A DNA stretch of 64,000 nucleotides from positions 1 to 64,000 of the forward strand of contig JBIMKP010000016.1 in NCBI GenBank assembly GCA_051861545.1, read 5' to 3'. The DNA is from CAISCU01 sp051861545. Its GTDB lineage: Bacteria > Bacteroidota > Bacteroidia > UKL13-3. The position numbers and the translations under genes are program-made. This document shows, piece after piece, positions 8,369-16,785 of this stretch. Every line of letters starts with the position of its first letter. Within the stretch, counting starts at the first letter, position 1. The notes beneath the pieces are model-generated. The model was not told the DNA's origin and did not search any database. It was given only the letters and a program-made list of their open reading frames with translations.

Positions 8369-8400
8369 TTTGGTGCATTCAATTTAGCAAAGCATATTTG
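8369..8400 (+). promoter_or_regulatory. candidate promoter of rlmD
   Basis: TTTG at 8369-8372 and CATATTTG at 8393-8400 (one mismatch to TAnnTTTG) are 20 bases apart, the spacing of Bacteroidota -33/-7 promoters. The ATG of rlmD is at 8410, so the mRNA leader would be only a few bases long. Confidence 0.4.
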
Positions 8401-8409
8401 CAGGTTCAA

Positions 8410-9819
8410 ATGGCAAGAAAAAAGAAAGAACCTAAGTATTATCCAAATCTCCTCATTACCAATGCAGGAAGTGAAGGAAAAAGCATCGCACGTGTAGACG
8501 GAAAAGTGATCATGGTAGATTATGCAGTTCCAGGTGATATTGCAAACGTTAAAACTACTTACCAGAAACATAAATTCGAAACTGGATTTATTGAAGAACT
8601 CATACAAGCATCACCCGATAGAGTTGAAACATTTTGCGAACATTTTGGCACTTGTGGTGGCTGTAAATGGCAACAAATGAGCTATGAGGCACAACTTAGA
8701 TACAAACATCAACAAGTTGATGATGCTTTTCAAAGAATTGGGAAATTTGAGTATCCTAGCTTAGAACCAATTATTGGCTCAGAAAAAACAAGATATTACA
8801 GAAACAAATTAGAATACTCTGCAACCGAAAGAAAATGGCTTACCAATCTTGATGACAAAGCCGATATGCCTGATGAGGAACATATTGGTTTAGGCTATCA
8901 TATTCCTGGAAGATTCGATAAAGTTTTTGATGTGTTTAATTGTCATTTAATGGATGACTTAAACAACAAAATCAGAAATGAAATCAAAGAGTTTTCTAAG
9001 CAAAACGGAATTTCATTCTTTAAACTATACCAACAAACCGGCTTACTTAGAAATATCATCTTAAGAAATAACTCCAAAAACGATTGGATGTTAGTGGTTT
9101 GTTTTGGTGAAGATGATGAAATCCTCAGAGAAAAACTGATGAGTCATTTAAAGCAAAAATTTCCTGAAATCAGTTCTTTGCTTTATGTCATCAACACAAA
9201 AAAGAACGATACCATTTTTGATTTACCTGTTGAAGTTTATGCTGGTAAAAACCATTTAATTGAAAGTTTAGAAGGTATAAACTTTCAAATTGGACCAAAA
9301 TCATTCTTTCAAACCAATACTGAACAAACATTAAATTTATATGGAAAAGCCCGTGAATTCGCAGGTTTAACTGGTAATGAAAATGTTTATGATTTGTATA
9401 CCGGAGTTGGAACCATTGCATTATTCATGGCAAAAATGGCCAAACAAGTTATAGGAATTGAATATGTGCCACAAGCCATAGAAGATGCTAAAATCAACGC
9501 AGAAATCAACAATATCAATCATGTTAGTTTTTATGCAGGCGATATGAAAGATGTTTTAAATGATGAACTAATTGCAAAACATGGCAAACCAGATGTAATA
9601 ATAACAGATCCACCAAGAGCTGGAATGCATCCCGATGTTTGTACAAAATTAATGGATCTGAAAGCTCCTAAAATCGTTTATGTAAGCTGCAATCCTGCAA
9701 CTCAAGCAAGAGATATTGCCTTAATGCAAGAAGTTTATAAAGTAACAAAAGTTCAGCCTGTCGACATGTTTCCGCATACCCATCACGTTGAAAATATTGC
9801 ATTATTAGAATTGATTTAA
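8410..9819 (+). CDS. rlmD: 23S rRNA (uracil-C5)-methyltransferase RlmD/RumA
   Basis: The 469-residue enzyme has an N-terminal TRAM-like domain (about 10-68) and cysteines C76, C82, C85 (CEHFGTCGGC) and C178, as expected for the 4Fe-4S cluster of RumA. The SAM fold has DLYTGVGT (328-335) and DPPRAG (400-405). The catalytic cysteine is C427 (YVSCNPAT), and a C-terminal E461 (HHVENIALLE) is the likely base. It methylates a uridine in 23S rRNA, U1939 in E. coli for the closest named member. RlmCD-type enzymes with two targets cannot be excluded. ATG at 8410 is preferred to a TTG four codons upstream, which would overlap the promoter's -7 element. Confidence 0.93.
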   Translation: MARKKKEPKYYPNLLITNAGSEGKSIARVDGKVIMVDYAVPGDIANVKTTYQKHKFETGFIEELIQASPDRVETFCEHFGTCGGCKWQQMSYEAQLRYKHQQVDDAFQRIGKFEYPSLEPIIGSEKTRYYRNKLEYSATERKWLTNLDDKADMPDEEHIGLGYHIPGRFDKVFDVFNCHLMDDLNNKIRNEIKEFSKQNGISFFKLYQQTGLLRNIILRNNSKNDWMLVVCFGEDDEILREKLMSHLKQKFPEISSLLYVINTKKNDTIFDLPVEVYAGKNHLIESLEGINFQIGPKSFFQTNTEQTLNLYGKAREFAGLTGNENVYDLYTGVGTIALFMAKMAKQVIGIEYVPQAIEDAKINAEINNINHVSFYAGDMKDVLNDELIAKHGKPDVIITDPPRAGMHPDVCTKLMDLKAPKIVYVSCNPATQARDIALMQEVYKVTKVQPVDMFPHTHHVENIALLELI

Positions 9820-9820
9820 T

Positions 9821-10207
9821 ATGGAGCAATCAGAAGTATTTAACAAACTATTAGAGACTCTCAAAGACGACTTAGCATTCTATTCAGAAATGATTAAAGA
9901 GGTTTCAACTGAAATGATCAAAGAAGGCTTCACCTCCTACCCTATTTTTGTAGCTCATCAACATGAAGTTAAATTGGGTGAAGTAATACTTAAAAGGGAA
10001 GATTTTGCAAGAGATTTTAATATCAATGCAACTACACTAGAAGAGTTAATTGAAAAAAAACTCATTCTTGAAGAAAAGAAACATGAATTCATTGTAAACT
10101 ATACAAATCCAAAAACAACGATGTGTATATTACTTGTAACCGCAAGTGGTGCACATTTTATTTTTGTTCCATTTAAACTGAAAGGAAAGGTGAATGAACA
10201 AGCCTAA
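9821..10207 (+). CDS. conserved hypothetical protein
   Basis: This 128-residue protein is predicted soluble, with an acidic N-terminal helix pair (NKLLETLKDDLAFYSEMIKEVSTEMIKEG). A short alpha/beta part follows (YPIFVAHQHEVKLGEVILKR, then TTMCILLVTASGAHFIFVPF). I recall similar Bacteroidota orphans but no assigned function. It starts one base after the rlmD stop and overlaps the glycosyltransferase gene by 14 bases, so it sits in a tight operon between an rRNA methylase and a GT2 enzyme. Confidence 0.8.
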   Translation: MEQSEVFNKLLETLKDDLAFYSEMIKEVSTEMIKEGFTSYPIFVAHQHEVKLGEVILKREDFARDFNINATTLEELIEKKLILEEKKHEFIVNYTNPKTTMCILLVTASGAHFIFVPFKLKGKVNEQA

Positions 10208-11219
10208 AGTAGCTGTGGTTATCATTCATTGGAATAACAGACATCTTCTTGAAACATTTATGCCTGGTGTTCTAAAAAGCACCTATCCCAATTTAGAAAT
10301 ATACCTAGCAGATAATGCTTCTACCGACGATAGTGTTTCTTATATTCAGGCACATTTCCCTGAAGTAAAAATTATTCAACTAGATAAAAATTACGGATAT
10401 GCTGGTGGATACAATGAGGCTCTTAAACAAGTAGAAGCAGATTATTATATCCTATTAAACAATGATGTAGCAGTTGACCCCGATTGGATTGAACCCGTTA
10501 TTGAAGCAATGGAAGCAGATGATTTAATTGCTGCTGCTCAACCTAAATTACTTCAATTCAAAGAACCTGAATATTTCGAATATGCTGGTGCTGCCGGAGG
10601 ATATATTGACCATCTTGGTTATGTTTTCTGCAAAGGAAGAATATTCGAAACCATGGAAAAGGATTTGGGACAATACAATGAATCATCGCAAATTTTTTGG
10701 GCAAGTGGAGCATGTTTATTTATAAAATCTAAGGCATTTAAAGAAGCAAAAGGTTTTGATGCCGACTATTTTGCTCACATGGAGGAAGTTGATTTGTGTT
10801 GGCGATTGCAACTCATGAACTACAAAATTATTTCTGTTCCAAAATCTACAGTTTATCATTTAGGAGGAAGTACATTAAAGAAAGCAAGTCCACAAAAAAC
10901 ATATTTAAACTTTAGGAATTCCTTAATCATGTTGTTAAAAAACATGCCGGTTTCTCAACTTTGGTGGTTTATTCCATACAGAACATTTTTGGATTTGGTT
11001 AGTTCAATTTTCTTTTTAATAAATGAAGAACCACGCCATAGTTGGGCCATTCATAGAGCTCATGCCGATTTCTTTTTTAAGTTTTCTTTTTGGTGGAAGA
11101 AAAGAGCTGAAGTAACAAGATTATGTAATCCTCTTAAATCTGAAGTTTGTTATCGAGGAAGTATTGTTTTTGCTCATTTTGCTCTTAGGAAAAAAAGTTT
11201 CAAAGAAATTAAGTTTTAG
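10194..11219 (+). CDS. glycosyltransferase family 2
   Basis: The 341-residue protein has a GT-A fold. The start is KVAVVIIHWNNR, then LADNASTDDSV with the nucleotide-binding aspartate, KNYGYAGGYNEAL, and the metal-binding LLNNDVAVDPDW (N90-D91). The acceptor part has MEEVDLCWRLQL and VPKSTVYHLGGST. This combination is typical of rhamnosyltransferase-like GT2 enzymes that build cell-surface glycans. The donor and acceptor cannot be read from the sequence. The C-terminal 90 residues contain an amphipathic or hydrophobic stretch (SQLWWFIPYRTFLDLVSSIFFLI), suggesting membrane association. It overlaps the upstream gene by 14 bases and converges with the GNAT gene, overlapping it by 4 bases. Confidence 0.9.
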   Translation: MNKPKVAVVIIHWNNRHLLETFMPGVLKSTYPNLEIYLADNASTDDSVSYIQAHFPEVKIIQLDKNYGYAGGYNEALKQVEADYYILLNNDVAVDPDWIEPVIEAMEADDLIAAAQPKLLQFKEPEYFEYAGAAGGYIDHLGYVFCKGRIFETMEKDLGQYNESSQIFWASGACLFIKSKAFKEAKGFDADYFAHMEEVDLCWRLQLMNYKIISVPKSTVYHLGGSTLKKASPQKTYLNFRNSLIMLLKNMPVSQLWWFIPYRTFLDLVSSIFFLINEEPRHSWAIHRAHADFFFKFSFWWKKRAEVTRLCNPLKSEVCYRGSIVFAHFALRKKSFKEIKF

Positions 11220-11653
11220 TACTCCAATTTCTTCAACATATGATATCCCTTCTTTTGAAAACCCAAATTTTCATAGAATTGATGTGCCCTAGAATTTTCT
11301 AAATAAGCATCCAACATTAAAAACCTGCATGAGGTTTCTCTAGCAATGATTTCTAATTCATTCATCATTAATTCACCTACTTTCTTAGAGCGAAAATTAG
11401 AATCAACAACAACATTATCCGGTTCTAAATACTTACCAGAATAAATTTTAGTTTGTATCCAATAACCACTAATTGCAATGCATTTTTCTTCATAAAAAAC
11501 ACCCAACATTTTATAATTAGCAGTAATCATTTCAGGCAACATTTGAAGAAAAGATTCCTCTTTCAAATTAGGATTTAACTGTTGAATCAAATGAAATTGT
11601 TGATTCATTTGCTCAAGAGACAAACTTCTAACTATTTTGAACTCTGAATTCAT
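11216..11653 (-). CDS. GNAT family N-acetyltransferase
   Basis: The 145-residue protein has the GNAT fold. The acetyl-CoA pyrophosphate-binding region is VDSNFRSKKVGELMM (R-x-x-x-x-G type), followed by the C-terminal LDAYLENSRAHQFYENLGFQKKGYHML. The substrate is unknown. It begins one base beyond the aroQ stop, so the two form an operon (aroQ first). Its end overlaps the convergent glycosyltransferase stop by 4 bases. Confidence 0.9.
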   Translation of the reverse strand: MNSEFKIVRSLSLEQMNQQFHLIQQLNPNLKEESFLQMLPEMITANYKMLGVFYEEKCIAISGYWIQTKIYSGKYLEPDNVVVDSNFRSKKVGELMMNELEIIARETSCRFLMLDAYLENSRAHQFYENLGFQKKGYHMLKKLEY

Positions 11654-11654
11654 A

Positions 11655-12071
11655 TCAAATCATAAAATTATGAAGAGCCAATTCATAGGATTTCAGTCCA
11701 AAACCAGTTATCAACCCTTTTGCGTGCTTGGTAATAAACGAATGATGTCTGTACTCTTCACGAGCAAAAACATTGCTAATATGAACTTCAACAACTGGAA
11801 TTTGAATAGCAGCAACAGCATCTCCTATAGCAATTGAAGTATGTGTATAGGCCCCAGCATTTAAAATAATTCCATTTGAAATATTGCGTAATTCATGCAA
11901 ACGATTGATGATTTCTCCTTCAACATTACTCTGAAAATAACTCAACTCTATTGTAGGAAACTTTACCTTTAACTCTTCAAAGTATTTTTCAAAAGTCAGG
12001 TTTCCGTAAATTTCAGGTTCACGTTCACCAAGCAAATTCAAATTCGGCCCATTAACGATTTCGATTTTCAT
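11655..12071 (-). CDS. aroQ: 3-dehydroquinate dehydratase, type II (AroQ)
   Basis: AroQ dehydrates 3-dehydroquinate to 3-dehydroshikimate in the shikimate pathway. The 138-residue protein shows the type II pattern: NGPNLNLLGERE (R17) and Y22 as the catalytic pair, FQSNVEGEIINRLHE, the NAGAYTHTS loop (71-79), VEVHISN (H97) and REEYRHHS (R108). Length fits the dodecameric type II family. It is the first gene of a pair with the GNAT enzyme. Confidence 0.96.
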   Translation of the reverse strand: MKIEIVNGPNLNLLGEREPEIYGNLTFEKYFEELKVKFPTIELSYFQSNVEGEIINRLHELRNISNGIILNAGAYTHTSIAIGDAVAAIQIPVVEVHISNVFAREEYRHHSFITKHAKGLITGFGLKSYELALHNFMI

Positions 12072-12254
12072 AAAACAAATATGCTAAAGAATTGATGAAA
12101 ACATAGATGTATAGAGGAATATAGCTCACAAAATCAAAAAATATATTAATCAATAAATTTTTCCGCTCATCAGGAAATTCACCAAAAACAACAAAAAAAT
12201 TGCTCAAAAGCAGTTAAATGTTTGATTTTAAGCTAAGTTTTAGAAATATTTACG

Positions 12255-12262
12255 TAGATTTG
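12255..12262 (+). promoter_or_regulatory. -7 element of the T9SS cargo gene
   Basis: TAGATTTG matches TAnnTTTG exactly and lies 18 bases upstream of the ATG at 12281. No clear -33 partner at the usual spacing was seen. Confidence 0.45.
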
Positions 12263-12280
12263 TAAAAAATAAGTCGAAAA

Positions 12281-12961
12281 GTGATGAAAAAACTAATACT
12301 CATAATATTTTTAGGTCTAAGTCTAAACTCAGCTTTTGCTCAGTTTGAATTGGTACCGAAATTGGCAAAAAATCAAGCAAGCAGCAATAAATTTCTTATC
12401 GAGGCAGTAGCTCAATTTACTAATAACGGCGGTGATTCATTATTCGAGTGGAACATCTTAGAAGTAAATATTCCTTCAGGTTGGACATTTGGTATGTGTG
12501 ATCCTTACAATTGTTTAGAGAATGTAACAGAAGGTCGTAAAAGTGGCTTTACATTAGGTAAAGGAAAAGGCGGAGAGTTTAAAGGTGATTTCACTGCAAA
12601 TAGTATCCCTGGAAATGGTTTTGTAAAAGTTCACATTTATTCAAGAACCAATGCTTCTATTCAAGATACTTTAGCTTATGCAGTTAATGCATGGCCAGTA
12701 GGTGTAAGAGAAAATTCTAAAAGCAATTTCGACTTTAGTTTTTTCCCAAATCCAGCAAAAGAAAGATTGGTAATTAAGTACACAGCTCGTGAACCAATTC
12801 AAATTAATATCTACAATATTTTAGGTGTTAAAGTAAAAACAATAACACATTCTGGTAATGAAACTGAAATAAACATTGGAGATTTACAAAACGGTATTTA
12901 TTTCATCCGTTTTAAAGATGGTAACCAAACTATCTCTAAATCTTTCACTAAATCTGAATAA
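12281..12961 (+). CDS. secreted protein with type IX sorting domain
   Basis: The 226-residue protein has a signal peptide (cleavage near residue 20, after SAFA). A roughly 125-residue beta-rich domain of unknown function follows (about 25-150; contains FEWNILEVNIPSGWTFGMCD and GFVKVHIYSRTNAS). The C-terminal domain is type A T9SS: FFPNPAKERLVIKY, NIYNILGVKVKTI, GDLQNGIYFIRFKDG. It should cross the outer membrane through the T9SS and be released or attached at the surface. The middle domain looks like a small sandwich. It has its own promoter element and terminator and is probably monocistronic. Confidence 0.88.
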   Translation: MMKKLILIIFLGLSLNSAFAQFELVPKLAKNQASSNKFLIEAVAQFTNNGGDSLFEWNILEVNIPSGWTFGMCDPYNCLENVTEGRKSGFTLGKGKGGEFKGDFTANSIPGNGFVKVHIYSRTNASIQDTLAYAVNAWPVGVRENSKSNFDFSFFPNPAKERLVIKYTAREPIQINIYNILGVKVKTITHSGNETEINIGDLQNGIYFIRFKDGNQTISKSFTKSE

Positions 12962-12980
12962 GATTATATAAACTAATTTT

Positions 12981-13010
12981 AAAAAGCTGAATGAAAATTC
13001 AGCTTTTTTT
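12981..13010 (+). terminator. intrinsic terminator
   Basis: A 12-bp stem (AAAAAGCTGAAT / ATTCAGCTTTTT) with loop GAAA and a T run, 20 bases after the T9SS cargo gene. Confidence 0.9.
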
Positions 13011-13049
13011 ATGCCTAAAAACCAACTAATCAGAAGCAGATAAAATTCA

Positions 13050-13643
13050 ATGAAAAAAATACATCAATTGCTTTTAATAATGTATTATTTCATGTGGGCA
13101 ATTTGCTTATTTTTTGCTTATGCTTATTTAACAGATAAATTTTATAGTGTTGGGCGATGGTTTGGTCCAATAGTTGGATTCCTGACCATTTTATTGAGTT
13201 CAATAACACTATTAACGCTAAGTTTCCTTTATTTTTTTAGGAAATCGAAAAGAGCTTTAAACGCAAAATTTATCAAATTAAGCCTGCTTCCTTTTTTAGG
13301 ATTGGTTCCTTTTTTTATTTTGAATTCAATACCTAATGAATTAGATAATCAAATCACAAAAGTGAAAGTTAGTTATATAGCCTATGGCTGTGAATGTGCA
13401 AACTGGAGAATAAATACAATTAATGGTGAAACTTGCAAAGCCCCAAATTGCGAAGATATTTTCTTGGAGGCTTCAGAGCAAAAAAAGGAAATACCTGAAC
13501 ATGTATTTCAAAATGGAAAAAGCATTGAATTAACAGGAAAATTTTACAAGAGAAAAGGTTTTCCAAAAGATTATCACCACTCAGAGCAACAACCAGAAAA
13601 AGCCAGAATTTTTCAATACAGCTCCTATAAAATAATTAATTAA
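13050..13643 (+). CDS. three-helix membrane protein with Cys-containing soluble domain
   Basis: The 197-residue protein has three predicted membrane helices (about 6-28, 38-63, 73-91). An extra-membrane domain of about 100 residues follows, with cysteines arranged as YGCECANW and ETCKAPNCED, then a short strand-rich part (KSIELTGKFYKRKGF). I do not recognise a family. The Cys pairs could form disulfides or bind a metal; this is inference. It lies between two terminators, so it is probably a single-gene unit. Confidence 0.75.
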   Translation: MKKIHQLLLIMYYFMWAICLFFAYAYLTDKFYSVGRWFGPIVGFLTILLSSITLLTLSFLYFFRKSKRALNAKFIKLSLLPFLGLVPFFILNSIPNELDNQITKVKVSYIAYGCECANWRINTINGETCKAPNCEDIFLEASEQKKEIPEHVFQNGKSIELTGKFYKRKGFPKDYHHSEQQPEKARIFQYSSYKIIN

Positions 13644-13662
13644 AATGATATAGATTTTAGCA

Positions 13663-13705
13663 CAAAAAAAATGCATCAATAGAAAAACTTTCGATGCATT
13701 TATTA
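13663..13705. terminator. bidirectional terminator between convergent genes
   Basis: An AATGCATC / GATGCATT stem (13670-13677 with 13693-13700) is flanked by A run on the left and T-rich sequence on the right. It serves the membrane protein gene and the convergent barrel gene. Confidence 0.65.
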
Positions 13706-13722
13706 TTGATTAAAATAAATTT

Positions 13723-15225
13723 TTAAAACCTCACACCACCACCAAAACTTACCATAAGTCGGTTGAAAGAATTTACCGCATTTTGATTTGCTCCATCATA
13801 AGGTGTATACAAGTCTTTTCCACTAACTTGGTTAACACCTAAATCAAAGAAATAATCTTGGTTATAAATCCAGCCAAAACCAGCACTAATTAAAGTTCTT
13901 TTTCCATCTTCAGCAGAAATATAATCTTCTTTAAATGGACTTCCTAATTGTGCATATCCAGCTCTAAATCTTAAATCTTGGTACTTAATTTCTAAACCAG
14001 TGCGGATATTAGTTGATTTGCCATAAAGTGTTCTAACCCTGCTATTTTCTTTGTCGTATGAAAATCCATCTGCACTTAATTTACCCGTTGAGTAATCTAC
14101 TTGTTCGTAGTCAACTGTTAGCAATGCAAACTTCGCAATAGTTACAGCTCCAGAAACATTGTATCTGGATGGGGTTCTAAGTTGGTATTCAAAAAAGTCT
14201 TCTCTGTCTTCTGCTGGTTCAGTAAATGAACGTCCATCAGAATAAACCATGGTTAAATCATTTCTATAATAATCGGTAAGATTTAAAATTACAGCAGTAT
14301 GATAACTTGCACCTAATTTAAGAAAATCTAAAGGACGAACGATGGCGCCAATTTTTGCTCCAACCCCAGAACCTTTAGTATTTACATATTGATTAATGAT
14401 GGATGATTTATATACATTATTTGTAACAGTAGAACTTGTTAAATCTTCTGTAAGGCTAGTGTTTGATGTAAAATTAACATCTTGAAAAACCAAAGAAGCA
14501 CCTAAATAAACAATATTGCTTAAGTTCATTCCTCCAGAAACATACCACTCAGAAGCTCTACCTCTAAGTTTCATTTGCTGAAAATGGTTGACAAAATAAT
14601 TTGTATCACCTTGTAATTTTTGGATAGAAGCATAATTACTTCTACTACCATTATTGTCCATTAATCGAACACGCCAAGCTAAGGCTGAAAGGGTATTATC
14701 ATAATCTGAACTTAAAAAATTTGCAGAATCTCTACCTTGAGCAGATTGAGCTAGGAAGTCACCAACTGTTGTATTTCTATTTTTGCCTGAATATTCAATA
14801 TTTTGTTGGTAATCGGCCAAGCGATTCACCCCAAAAGCAAAGCTATAACTAACCAAACCTTGAGTTGCACTTTTACCCTTATATTGATTAAGATTGGTAA
14901 CAACTAACCCAAAATTTGGAATATTAAAACCCAGTCTATAATCACTTATTTCGGAACCACCATAAGTAGTATTTGAAGAAAAGGAATTAAATGAAACAGC
15001 TGCCATAAACTCATTTCTTCTATAAAGACCTAGTCCAGCAGGATTAATACTAGCAGAAGACATATCTGCACCAACAGCTCCCCAGGCTCCAGCTAGCCCC
15101 ATAGTTCTAGCTGAACCCTGATAATTTTGTCTGGAGTACCTAAAAACATCTTCATGGTATTGAGCTTGGCTTGTTCCAGCTAATACAAGTAGACTTATTC
15201 CTAAAAATATTCTTTTTGCTAACAT
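13723..15225 (-). CDS. FadL/OMPP1-like outer membrane protein
   Basis: The 500-residue protein has a signal peptide ending near SQAQ (residue 21). The N-terminal hatch-like segment is characteristic of the Bacteroidota branch of the FadL/TodX superfamily (SARTMGLAGAWGAVGADMSSASINPAGLGLYRR). Many barrel strands follow up to a C-terminal F (FGGGVRF). Such proteins move hydrophobic molecules across the outer membrane; PorV of the T9SS is a distant relative. The substrate is unknown. It starts 12 bases after the stop of the lipoprotein gene, so the two form an operon. Confidence 0.85.
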   Translation of the reverse strand: MLAKRIFLGISLLVLAGTSQAQYHEDVFRYSRQNYQGSARTMGLAGAWGAVGADMSSASINPAGLGLYRRNEFMAAVSFNSFSSNTTYGGSEISDYRLGFNIPNFGLVVTNLNQYKGKSATQGLVSYSFAFGVNRLADYQQNIEYSGKNRNTTVGDFLAQSAQGRDSANFLSSDYDNTLSALAWRVRLMDNNGSRSNYASIQKLQGDTNYFVNHFQQMKLRGRASEWYVSGGMNLSNIVYLGASLVFQDVNFTSNTSLTEDLTSSTVTNNVYKSSIINQYVNTKGSGVGAKIGAIVRPLDFLKLGASYHTAVILNLTDYYRNDLTMVYSDGRSFTEPAEDREDFFEYQLRTPSRYNVSGAVTIAKFALLTVDYEQVDYSTGKLSADGFSYDKENSRVRTLYGKSTNIRTGLEIKYQDLRFRAGYAQLGSPFKEDYISAEDGKRTLISAGFGWIYNQDYFFDLGVNQVSGKDLYTPYDGANQNAVNSFNRLMVSFGGGVRF

Positions 15226-15237
15226 GGTATTATTTAA

Positions 15238-16692
15238 TTAACGTGGTCTTGAAACTGGACCTGATGAACCTCTGCTACCTCCACCTGAAGAACTTCCAGA
15301 TGAACCTCCTCCTGATCTTGTAGGAGCTGGTGCTGGAGAAGGTGCATAAGATGGAGAACTATTGCTTCTTGAAGGTGGATCAAAACTAGGTCTGCTTCTT
15401 GATGGAGTATTGTTCGTTGGTGCACTTGGAGCAGGTGCGCTTCCTTGTGAACCGCCACCATAATTAGAATTTCTTGGTGGAACATAATAAGTTCTACCTT
15501 GAGGAGTAACTTGTAAATCTCCGCCAGGTCTATTTGAACCTGATGCTGGAGCAGCACTTGCAGGAGCTGCGGTTCTATTTCTTGGTGGAATATAAGTTTG
15601 TGTTCCTCCAGGACCTTGAATTAAATCACCACCAGGTCTTGTAGTTGATTGAGTTGGAGGTGCAGATTGAGCATTGTTTAAATCAGGTCTAATATTTCTA
15701 TTAGGTCCAGATCTAGATGGAACATCTCCCGTTGCTTGTGAAGGAGCATTTCTCATAGCAGGAGCAACTGGACGTGATTGTTGACCACCTGTATTTACAC
15801 TACCAGGACGAGAGCCAGATGAACCTCTACCAATACCTTCGCCTCTTGGACTAAATCTTGGGGTATTCTGAACGATATCCCTTCCTGAATTCCAACCTGC
15901 TCCATTATTATTTCTCCAACGATTGCAATTCCAGCAATTATTGTAACCAAACCAAGGATTGTAACCATAACCAAATGCCCAAGGATTGTAGCCAAAACCA
16001 TAGTTAAATCCAAATGGGTCATAAAAACCTTGGTTGTAAAAAGGATTCCAAGGGTCGTAAAACCAAGGATTGTAGGCATAAGGATTTCCCCAGCCCATTC
16101 CTCCGAATCCCATATTATTCCCAAATCCCATGTTATTCCCAAATCCCATATTCCATCCCCCACGCGAACCCCAGCCTATGCCAATATTCCAACCTGGTGC
16201 CCAATTGTAAAAACCTGGACGAACTATTGGTGAATACCAAGATGTCCATGCCCAATTTGGTGACAAAGCATTAAAATATGGGTCGGTATAATAAAACGAC
16301 CTTTCAGTACCAAATCTTCTTGCATCACGCTCTTCCTCCGTTTCTCTATTAAACTGATCATTAGAAACAGCTTGTTCATCATAACTTTGTATTGCGGAAC
16401 TTCCTCTTTGAGTATTCCAAGCTTGATAAGCTTGGTTAGCTCTTTCTTCCTCTGTATAACTTGAACTCGAATTATTAGTGTTTCTTGCAGGCTCATAGTT
16501 TGAACCTCCACCTTTATGGTCCTTTTGTTTATCGAAATTAACATCATCAAGAGTTTGAATTTTGCTTTCATCACTCTTTCTAGACCAGTAAACATCATCT
16601 TCAGCATTCCCAACATTGAATTGTTGCTGAACTGTACAGGAACTTAAGCCCGTAATAATCAACGTACTGCCAAGTAATATTAAGTTTTTCAT
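15238..16692 (-). CDS. aromatic/Gly-rich, low-complexity lipoprotein
   Basis: The 484-residue protein starts MKNLILLGSTLIITGLSSC with a lipobox cysteine at residue 19. The frame is open 80 codons further upstream, but that part lacks a signal peptide and overlaps proS. Residues about 20-165 are polar. A central block of roughly 110 residues is built from G, N, W, F, Y and P (NNMGFGNNMGFGGMGWG, WFYDPWNPFYNQGFYDPFG). The last 190 residues are S/G/P/R-rich with PSRSGPN-like repeats. No enzymatic domain is visible. It is divergent from proS and precedes a FadL-like gene by 12 bases. It is probably a surface or periplasmic structural lipoprotein; relatives are sometimes mislabelled prolyl-tRNA synthetase by neighbourhood. 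Confidence 0.82.
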   Translation of the reverse strand: MKNLILLGSTLIITGLSSCTVQQQFNVGNAEDDVYWSRKSDESKIQTLDDVNFDKQKDHKGGGSNYEPARNTNNSSSSYTEEERANQAYQAWNTQRGSSAIQSYDEQAVSNDQFNRETEEERDARRFGTERSFYYTDPYFNALSPNWAWTSWYSPIVRPGFYNWAPGWNIGIGWGSRGGWNMGFGNNMGFGNNMGFGGMGWGNPYAYNPWFYDPWNPFYNQGFYDPFGFNYGFGYNPWAFGYGYNPWFGYNNCWNCNRWRNNNGAGWNSGRDIVQNTPRFSPRGEGIGRGSSGSRPGSVNTGGQQSRPVAPAMRNAPSQATGDVPSRSGPNRNIRPDLNNAQSAPPTQSTTRPGGDLIQGPGGTQTYIPPRNRTAAPASAAPASGSNRPGGDLQVTPQGRTYYVPPRNSNYGGGSQGSAPAPSAPTNNTPSRSRPSFDPPSRSNSSPSYAPSPAPAPTRSGGGSSGSSSGGGSRGSSGPVSRPR

Positions 16693-16735
16693 AAACATCG
16701 GATTTGTTTGCTCATACAAAGTAACAACTAAAAAG

Positions 16736-16743
16736 TATTTTTG
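16736..16743 (+). promoter_or_regulatory. -7 element of proS
   Basis: TATTTTTG matches TAnnTTTG and lies 42 bases upstream of the proS ATG, inside the 93-bp divergent spacer shared with the lipoprotein gene. Confidence 0.4.
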
Positions 16744-16785
16744 TGTCGGAATGATTAAATCAAAATCCATTCCAAAATTCGAAAC

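Noticed and set aside
8386..8412. tRNA-like GGTTCAAAT word near 8403
   Set aside because: No acceptor, D or anticodon stem surrounds it; it is part of the rlmD start region.
15234..16616. Several open frames on both strands across the Gly/Asn-rich lipoprotein
   Set aside because: They are rich in H/Q/L or G/I/L repeats created by the low-complexity codons of the real gene. They lack plausible starts or domains.
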